Assembly (NCBI GenBank): GCA_029883045.1
Contig: JAOUJU010000114.1
Span: 1-6,173 of the forward strand
Length of the DNA: 6,173 nt
Direction of reading: 5' to 3'
From: Rhodospirillaceae bacterium
GTDB lineage: Bacteria; Pseudomonadota; Alphaproteobacteria; Rhodospirillales; Magnetovibrionaceae
A model generated the notes under the pieces. That model was not told where the DNA came from. It saw only the letters and a program-made list of their open reading frames with translations, and did not search any database. Within the stretch, counting starts at the first letter, position 1; each line of letters begins with the position of its first letter. A program made the position numbers and the translations under genes. Of this stretch, positions 1 through 4,116 are shown in pieces.

Positions 1-1
1 G

Positions 2-796
2 CCGCCACCGCCCATCATAGATGAACCAGAAGACGAAGAATGGCTGATGACCTATGCCGATGCCATAACCTTGCTTATGGCGTTCTTCGTGATGTTGGTA
101 TCGTTTTCTAAAATCGACCTTCCAACATTTGAAGAGGTCATGGCGGGTATCAAGGATGAAATAGGCACAGGTGTAACCGTTTCCACCACGACCCAAATGC
201 AAGAAGAACTAGAAGCTGCGGTTTTTGAAATGCAGGCCGAAAAGGTGGTTGATATTCAAAAAACAGACCGCGGAATTACAATTGAAATGGCCGCAGGCGC
301 GTTCTTTGTTCCCGGAACGGCTACGTTGCGAGCTGAGGCATTGCCCATACTTGAAAGTATGAGCGTTACGTTTGCCCGAGAAAAATTCAAATATTTCAAT
401 ATATCAATTGAAGGTCACACCGATAACGAACCCATAAACACCGCACAATTCCCATCTAACTGGGAATTATCGTCCGGGCGATCTGGCGCTGTTGCCAGAA
501 ATTTTATAGAAATCGGCCTGCATCCATTCCGGCAAAGCGTAATTGGACATGCCGATACCAGACCTAAATTTCCCAATAACGATATAGCGGGAAAGGCTAT
601 CCCTGAAAATCAGGCTCGCAACCGTCGAGTAGAGATTTTGCTAAGCGCTATGTCGCGCAAGGAAAAAGAGGCCTTTTCTGATTTGTTGCTTGAACAACGC
701 ATCAAAGAAGAAGAACAAAAAAGAAGGGACGAGGAAGAGGCAAAAAGACAAGCGATTCAAGATAAGATTGAGCAAAATAACCCTGCGCAACAATAA
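2..796 (+). CDS. motB: MotB/PomB-family flagellar stator protein, 5'-truncated by the window edge
   Basis: The reading frame is open to the left edge, so the gene starts outside the window; the ATG at 47 is internal because it lies inside the conserved stator motif. The visible 264 residues begin with PPPP and an acidic stretch, followed by WLMTYAD (about 14-20) and one membrane helix (about 21-36). Asp20 matches the ion-carrying aspartate of MotB/PomB. An OmpA-like peptidoglycan-binding domain follows: GHTDNEP at about 138-144, a conserved NWELSSGR stretch, and QARNRRVEI near 204-212. The last ~45 residues are a Glu/Lys/Arg-rich, probably helical tail. In known stators this protein pairs with MotA/PomA in the inner membrane and anchors to the cell wall to drive flagellar rotation. 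The proline run before the Trp recalls PomB-type (sodium) N-termini, but ion choice cannot be decided here. A MotA partner would be expected just upstream. Confidence 0.93.
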   Translation, partial: PPPPIIDEPEDEEWLMTYADAITLLMAFFVMLVSFSKIDLPTFEEVMAGIKDEIGTGVTVSTTTQMQEELEAAVFEMQAEKVVDIQKTDRGITIEMAAGAFFVPGTATLRAEALPILESMSVTFAREKFKYFNISIEGHTDNEPINTAQFPSNWELSSGRSGAVARNFIEIGLHPFRQSVIGHADTRPKFPNNDIAGKAIPENQARNRRVEILLSAMSRKEKEAFSDLLLEQRIKEEEQKRRDEEEAKRQAIQDKIEQNNPAQQ

Positions 797-863
797 AGGC
801 GCATCATCACAAAGCGATAAAAAGTACCCGAGTAAATCCTGAATAAATGTTGGATGAAGGTTC

Positions 864-1685
864 TTAGTAAACTACTTCCATGCCTTCGCGTGCAACAAAG
901 GTTCCGTCCCACACGTTTTTAGCTTCTTTGCCAAGCTTATCCATAAAGTCATCATCATGATCTGGGTCATGATGGAATATTGCCATGCTTTTAACGCCAG
1001 CTTCGCGGCATAATTTTACACCTTCGTTCCAGGTTGAGTGGCCCCAGCCGACCTTTGATGGAAATTCATCTTCGGTATAGGTGCAATCGTAAATCACCAA
1101 ATCCGACCCCTCAATAAGGGTAAGGATGTTTTTGTCTAATTCACCCGGAACATGCTCGGTATCGGTTACATAGCATGCGCTGTTGCCGTTGCATTCAATC
1201 CTGTATCCGGTTGAACCATTAGGGTGGTTAAGGGCAGCGGTTTTTATTTTTACGTCATCATACAAATCAAATGACATGCCTGCCTCAAAATCTTCAAACC
1301 GCATCTTTGCCTGCATTGCGCCCAATGGTACCGGAAACATGGGGTTGTCCATCTGTGCTGCCAGCACGGTTTGGATGCCACCTTTTTCACGCAGGTGCCC
1401 AGCCATGATATGAACCGAGGCGCTAGGGTCATATGCGGGTTCAAAAAAAGGAAACCCGTTAATATGGTCCCAGTGAGTGTGGGTCATAAGAATATGAATC
1501 TGATCAATGCCGTCGCGCTTAAATTCGCGCCCAAGTCCACGGATTCCGGTTCCGGCATCAAGCACAAACCGGTGCCCATTTGCATTAACCTCAACACAGC
1601 TAGTATTGCCGCCATAACCAATATGGCTTTGCGATGGGCATGCAATACTACCGCGGACTCCCCAGAATTTAACTTTCAGGCTCAT
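864..1685 (-). CDS. MBL-fold metallo-hydrolase (class II phosphodiesterase/PhnP/RNase Z-like)
   Basis: This 273-residue protein has the metallo-beta-lactamase fold signature. The N-terminus (KFWGVRGSIACP, then YGGNTSCVEV) is typical of a widespread family of stand-alone MBL hydrolases. Metal ligands are visible: HTHWDH at 69-74 (His69, His71, Asp73, His74), His154 in ALNHPNG, Asp175 or Asp200, and a C-terminal histidine in GWGHSTW (His216) or FHHDPDHDDD (238-246). All are present, so the enzyme is probably an active two-metal hydrolase of a phosphodiester or similar ester; the substrate is unknown. No signal peptide or membrane segment is seen, so it is probably cytoplasmic. The ATG start is supported by an AGAGGG ribosome binding site about 5 bases upstream and by the conserved N-terminal strand beginning at residue 3. 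The gene converges with the motB-like gene, leaving 67 bases between the stops, in which I see no clear terminator. It is separated from the SAM-hydrolase gene by 278 bases and probably has its own promoter. Confidence 0.9.
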   Translation of the reverse strand: MSLKVKFWGVRGSIACPSQSHIGYGGNTSCVEVNANGHRFVLDAGTGIRGLGREFKRDGIDQIHILMTHTHWDHINGFPFFEPAYDPSASVHIMAGHLREKGGIQTVLAAQMDNPMFPVPLGAMQAKMRFEDFEAGMSFDLYDDVKIKTAALNHPNGSTGYRIECNGNSACYVTDTEHVPGELDKNILTLIEGSDLVIYDCTYTEDEFPSKVGWGHSTWNEGVKLCREAGVKSMAIFHHDPDHDDDFMDKLGKEAKNVWDGTFVAREGMEVVY

Positions 1686-1728
1686 TGTTCCCTCTTTATT
1701 TTTATTGCCAGAACCTTGTTGGTAAAAA

Positions 1729-1756
1729 ACAATACCTAATTGTTGGTTTCAGGCAA
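1729..1756 (-). promoter_or_regulatory. Candidate sigma-70-type promoter for the MBL hydrolase gene
   Basis: Read on the - strand, TTGCCT (1756-1751) and TATTGT (1734-1729) are separated by 16 bases. Each matches 4 of 6 positions of the -35 and -10 consensus. The implied leader is about 35-40 bases and ends in a good AGAGGG ribosome binding site. The match is modest and the region is AT-rich, so this is only a candidate. Confidence 0.3.
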
Positions 1757-1811
1757 GCCCACTATCAATAATTTAAAATATCGCTAAATCTATCTAAATA
1801 ATACACAGATA

Positions 1812-1844
1812 CCACATGGTGGCCACATGGCGGTCATATGGTGT
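1812..1844. repeat. Three-unit imperfect tandem repeat, 11-bp period
   Basis: Three adjacent 11-mers: CCACATGGTGG, CCACATGGCGG and TCATATGGTGT. The first two differ at one position. Each carries a YCAYATGG core, and the first junction makes the perfect palindrome GTGGCCAC (1819-1826). An 11-bp period puts the cores on nearly the same face of the helix, as expected of an operator array. On the + strand, ACCACATG (1811-1818) and CATATGGT (1835-1842) can pair with one mismatch, and five T residues follow shortly after, so a hairpin reading is also possible. No known motif is recognised. Confidence 0.6.
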
Positions 1845-1864
1845 TTTTGTGATGATTTTCCCTT

Positions 1865-1874
1865 AATAATTATT
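1865..1874. repeat. AT-only 10-bp palindrome
   Basis: AATAATTATT is a perfect palindrome made only of A and T. It lies between the 11-bp tandem repeat and the ATATAG cluster. It may simply reflect local AT richness, or act as a bendable element in the upstream region of the MBL hydrolase gene. Confidence 0.25.
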
Positions 1875-1902
1875 GCTTAACCCCGCCCCACTAGCAAACC
1901 GC

Positions 1903-1935
1903 AAATATAGTAAACTATATGAAAAATATAGCAAA
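1903..1935. repeat. ATATAG inverted and direct repeat cluster
   Basis: ATATAG (1905-1910) and CTATAT (1915-1920) form a perfect 6-bp inverted repeat with a 4-base spacer. In addition AAATATAGTAAA (1903-1914) recurs as AAATATAGCAAA (1924-1935), with one mismatch and an offset of 21 bp, about two helical turns. The mix of dyad and phased direct repeats suits a protein-binding site, but AT-rich sequence yields such matches by chance more readily. Confidence 0.4.
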
Positions 1936-1951
1936 ATTGTACCTATTTTAA

Positions 1952-1969
1952 CTGTGACGGCTATCACAG
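1952..1969. promoter_or_regulatory. Perfect CRP/FNR-superfamily-like palindrome TGTGA-N6-TCACA
   Basis: CTGTGA (1952-1957) and TCACAG (1964-1969) are perfect inverted repeats around CGGCTA. The TGTGA-N6-TCACA core is identical to the enterobacterial CRP core consensus. It overlaps the last codons and stop of the SAM-hydrolase gene and lies about 270-280 bases upstream of the MBL hydrolase start, which is far for direct activation. The same symmetry would give a 6-bp hairpin at the end of the SAM-hydrolase transcript, followed by UUAAAAU, so it could instead be a weak 3'-end structure. The palindrome is certain; its role is inferred. Confidence 0.4.
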
Positions 1970-2755
1970 GAAACTGACAGAAACCTGACTTCCTACATTT
2001 AAGTCCAAAAATACGTCTGCTCGGCCCTTATTTACCGCCAATTCAATCAGGTTCATCGAATTTGCGTAGGCAAATGGGCTTTGCGGAGGAACATCGCTAA
2101 ACGTTCTGGCCCAGGGAATATCCCTTCCGCCCACCGTGACCACTGGTGGGTTCGCGTTGGCGTTAAGGGGGCTTGTGGGGGCGTGCACGCCTGTAATGGC
2201 GTTGCCAAAGCCATCTATGTATATGATCTGCTCTAGATCATCGGCAAATTCAGGGTGCCTGAACTTTTCCCTAACTCCGAGTGAAAGCTCTGTCATTTCG
2301 TCTATTGCGGAACCTTGGTGGTATATTTTTGCTGCCATTGGGGCAAAAATATCGCGACCATGAAAGCTGGCTGAAATATTTTCTGTTGGCCAGTCTGCGC
2401 TGTATATTACCGCCTCTTCAGGCCAATGCCTGATGGTGTGCTCAAAAATACCGTTAAGCGGGCCAACAAACCATCGCCCGCCCGCCAAAACCGCACCGGG
2501 CAACCGTGCAGCAGAACCAACATCGGGATCTACGACACAAACAAATATTGTCCCAGCAGGAAAACTTTCGGCCATTGCTGCCAGCAAAATAGAAGATGCG
2601 CGAACATCAAAAGCTGGAGCATCAACCATTAGGTCCACCACCCGGACATCTGGTGCCGCACGCAAAATTGCTGCTTTCATCTGCCCCGTATAGGGCAATC
2701 CGAAATCACAAAAAAATGCTATTGGCCCAATATTATTTTTAATAGCCGTGGTCAT
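1964..2755 (-). CDS. SAM hydroxide adenosyltransferase-like protein (DUF62, SAM hydrolase/chlorinase/fluorinase family)
   Basis: Characterised members hydrolyse S-adenosylmethionine to adenosine and methionine in the cytoplasm; relatives use chloride or fluoride. From the ATG at 2755 the protein has 263 residues, a normal family length. Landmarks: FFCDFG (14-19) with the N-terminal Asp; YTGQMKAAI (22-30); VVDPDVGS (74-81); VGPLNGIF (97-104); FHGRDIFAP (131-139) with the family histidine; YIDGFGNAITG (179-189) starting the C-terminal beta-barrel domain; RTFSDVPP (217-224); and NSMNLIELAVNKGRAD (232-247). Several motif positions depart from the usual DPGVG, GPDNG and DRFGN. An in-frame TTG at 2773 would add six residues but has no ribosome binding site; the ATG has AGGA just upstream, though closely spaced. 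The gene lies 77 bases downstream of rpoH on the same strand with no obvious promoter between, so co-transcription is likely. The substrate and activity are inferred from family only. Confidence 0.88.
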   Translation of the reverse strand: MTTAIKNNIGPIAFFCDFGLPYTGQMKAAILRAAPDVRVVDLMVDAPAFDVRASSILLAAMAESFPAGTIFVCVVDPDVGSAARLPGAVLAGGRWFVGPLNGIFEHTIRHWPEEAVIYSADWPTENISASFHGRDIFAPMAAKIYHQGSAIDEMTELSLGVREKFRHPEFADDLEQIIYIDGFGNAITGVHAPTSPLNANANPPVVTVGGRDIPWARTFSDVPPQSPFAYANSMNLIELAVNKGRADVFLDLNVGSQVSVSFL

Positions 2756-2823
2756 AGTCCTACAGTGCCACAACTAAAAATATTTGGACAACCGTTGTTT
2801 TGTATTGTTTGGCTTATTGGGGT

Positions 2824-2836
2824 CTAAATTATTTAG
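2824..2836. repeat. 13-bp palindrome over the rpoH stop codon
   Basis: CTAAAT and ATTTAG flank a single T, forming a perfect dyad that contains the rpoH stop codon. It is too AT-rich and has too small a loop to be a convincing intrinsic terminator, and no T-run follows it on the - strand. Confidence 0.25.
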
Positions 2837-3771
2837 GCGTTCTTGTCCCAGCCAGTACCGTCAGAAGTTTCCTTGGCGGCAATTACGGCTTTTTGCACCT
2901 TTTCAAATGCCCGCACTTCAAGCTGGCGAACACGCTCACGCGAAATGCCGTAACTTGCGCCCAGTTCCTCAAGGGTAACCGGGTCTTCCTTGAGTCTGCG
3001 CTCGGTAAATATATGTAATTCACGCTCATCCAAGGTTTTAAGTGCTGTGGAAATCATTTTCTGATGCATTGATTTTTCTTGGGATTTGGCCGTGAATTCT
3101 TCCGGACTGGCGCCCTCATCTATCAGGGTGTCTTGAAATTCCGTCACACCATCTTCGCTGTTCGAGAGCGGCGCATTGAGACTAAGATCACGAGTGCCAA
3201 GCCTACGGCTCATGTTTATTATATCATGTTCGGAAATTTTCAGATCTCGGGCTAATTCGGTTGCTTGCTCGGGAAGCAATTCACCGTTGCCTGTTATCCC
3301 AAGGCGCGCTTTGTGCTTGCGCAGGCTGAAAAAAAGCTTCTTTTGCGCAGCAACTGTTCCCATTTTAACCAACGACCATGATTTAAGAACATATTCTGTA
3401 ATTGATGCTTTAATCCACCACATGGCATAGGTGGAAAGGCGAAACCCCATGTATGGGTCAAACTTCTTTACCGCCTTCATCAGGCCAATGTTGCCTTCGC
3501 TAATAAGGTCAGAAACCGGAAGACCGTACCCGCGATAGCCCATGGCTATTTTTGCTACCAAACGCAGATGGCTAGTTACAAGCTTATGTGCGGCATCAAT
3601 ATCGCCGTCTTCGGTATAACGAACCGCAAGGGTGTACTCTTCCTCAGGCTTGAGGACGGGATATTTCCATGCTTCACGAAAAAATTGCGCAAGCCCGCTT
3701 TCAGGCGAACTTCCACGCAGCACAGACGGCAATTTGTATGATTGGTCAACAGTTGGGTTATGGGCACTCAT
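2833..3771 (-). CDS. rpoH: RNA polymerase sigma-32 (heat-shock) factor RpoH
   Basis: This 312-residue sigma-70-family protein directs RNA polymerase to heat-shock promoters. Region 1.2 covers about 25-55. Region 2 runs from about 62 to 137 and includes HLRLVAKIAMGYRGYGLPVSDLISEGNIGLMKAV and the promoter-recognition part STYAMWWIKASITEYVLKSWSLVKMGT. The RpoH box, which distinguishes sigma-32 from other sigma factors, is present as QKKLFFSLR at 143-151. Region 4.2 carries the helix-turn-helix at about 265-296 (VTLEELGASYGISRERVRQLEVRAF). Length is slightly above the usual ~285-300, from a longer N-terminus and a Lys/Asp-containing tail. The ATG start has a strong AAAGGAGG about 10 bases upstream. 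The gene is divergent from the histidine-kinase gene and is followed by the SAM-hydrolase gene. The leader may fold over the ribosome binding site (see the hairpin entry). Some alphaproteobacteria carry two rpoH genes; whether this is one of a pair cannot be told. Confidence 0.96.
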   Translation of the reverse strand: MSAHNPTVDQSYKLPSVLRGSSPESGLAQFFREAWKYPVLKPEEEYTLAVRYTEDGDIDAAHKLVTSHLRLVAKIAMGYRGYGLPVSDLISEGNIGLMKAVKKFDPYMGFRLSTYAMWWIKASITEYVLKSWSLVKMGTVAAQKKLFFSLRKHKARLGITGNGELLPEQATELARDLKISEHDIINMSRRLGTRDLSLNAPLSNSEDGVTEFQDTLIDEGASPEEFTAKSQEKSMHQKMISTALKTLDERELHIFTERRLKEDPVTLEELGASYGISRERVRQLEVRAFEKVQKAVIAAKETSDGTGWDKNA

Positions 3772-3777
3772 CTCGCG

Positions 3778-3800
3778 CTATCCTCCTTTAGAAGCAATAG
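3778..3800 (-). promoter_or_regulatory. Predicted hairpin covering the rpoH Shine-Dalgarno sequence
   Basis: In the rpoH mRNA, CUAU (3800-3797) can pair with AUAG (3781-3778), and CUUC (3794-3791) with GGAG (3786-3783, one G-U pair). These are separated by a small internal bulge and close a UAAA loop. The inner stem would mask the AAAGGAGG ribosome binding site. The structure is short and weak, as in RNA thermometers that melt on warming. This pairing was found by eye and no folding energy was computed. Confidence 0.3.
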
Positions 3801-3804
3801 TCAT

Positions 3805-3810
3805 ATTATA
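3805..3810 (-). promoter_or_regulatory. Candidate -10 box of rpoH
   Basis: A perfect TATAAT on the - strand, 33 bases before the rpoH ATG. It predicts a transcript starting near 3798-3800 and a leader of under 30 bases. No good -35 box is seen 16-18 bases upstream. A repeated GCGACA (- strand, 3838-3833 and 3821-3816) lies in the right area and may bind a regulator or serve as a nonstandard -35. Confidence 0.4.
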
Positions 3811-3960
3811 AAAGCTGTCGCAAATTGAATTTTGTCGCCGCTTTTTAAAATTTGGTCTGCCTATTGGCCTGACCGCTAATAATCGGCCCCTAATGGGCAC
3901 CGAACGTTGGATGCAAGCTACACGAATACCTGAGCCGAGTCAATGGTTACTAATGGGAAA

Positions 3961-3970
3961 ATTGGCCAAT
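3961..3970. promoter_or_regulatory. ATTGGCCAAT palindrome upstream of the kinase promoter
   Basis: A perfect 10-bp palindrome about 30 bases upstream of the + strand TATAAT box, a position suited to an activator or autoregulator site. Its half, ATTGGCC, also occurs at 3863-3869 in the same region. No known regulator is matched. Confidence 0.3.
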
Positions 3971-4000
3971 AACACAAAAAAGGCATTAATAACAATAAGT

Positions 4001-4006
4001 TATAAT
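4001..4006 (+). promoter_or_regulatory. Candidate -10 box of the sensor histidine-kinase gene
   Basis: A perfect TATAAT on the + strand in an AT-rich stretch, predicting transcription from about 4013. There is no recognisable -35 box at the usual distance, which would fit an activator-dependent promoter or a chance AT-rich match. Confidence 0.35.
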
Positions 4007-4116
4007 ATTAGAAAAATATAAATTAAGAACCCCGAAAACCCACTGTGTTCAGCGATATTTCAAGAACCAACTCTTTTGATTATCTGTTTCAGGGCAAATG
4101 TGGAATATTTATCAAA

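Larger units (their letters stand above)
3772..4116. other. Divergent intergenic regulatory region between rpoH and the histidine-kinase gene
   Basis: This stretch holds a TATAAT box for each flanking gene, the ATTGGCCAAT palindrome, and short repeats: ATTGGCC at 3863 and 3961, TAATGGG at 3891 and 3951, and TGTCGC at 3816 and 3833. I see no RNA gene. A frame on the + strand is open from 3812 to 4021 with an ATG at 3893, but it has no ribosome binding site and no recognised product. The last part (about 4013-4116) would be the kinase mRNA leader if the ATG at 4117 is the start. Confidence 0.5.

Noticed and set aside
797..863. Bidirectional terminator between the convergent motB-like and MBL genes
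   Set aside because: I found no GC-rich stem followed by a T-run on either strand in this gap.
1371..1739. 122-codon open frame on the + strand opposite the MBL hydrolase gene
   Set aside because: It is antisense to a well-supported gene with conserved catalytic motifs, has no recognisable domain, and runs into the promoter region; it is a shadow frame.
1812..1844. CRISPR array
   Set aside because: The repeats are only 11 bp, abut without spacers, and no cas gene is present.
2433..2693. 86-codon + strand frame opposite the SAM-hydrolase gene
   Set aside because: Low-complexity Ala/Ser/Thr-rich composition typical of an antisense shadow; the opposite strand encodes the family motifs.
2756..2773. 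TTG at 2773 as the SAM-hydrolase start
   Set aside because: No ribosome binding site, rare start codon, and the family N-terminus normally begins close to the DFG motif; the ATG at 2755 is a better fit.
2788..2798. ACAAC-C-GTTGT dyad in the rpoH to SAM-hydrolase gap as a terminator
   Set aside because: A one-base centre cannot form a hairpin loop and the remaining stem would be too short; it is at most a weak protein-binding dyad.
4045..4116. GTG at 4045 as the kinase start
   Set aside because: No ribosome binding site precedes it, and the extra residues come before an already complete signal-like N-terminus; ATG at 4117 or 4147 is preferred, though not proved.
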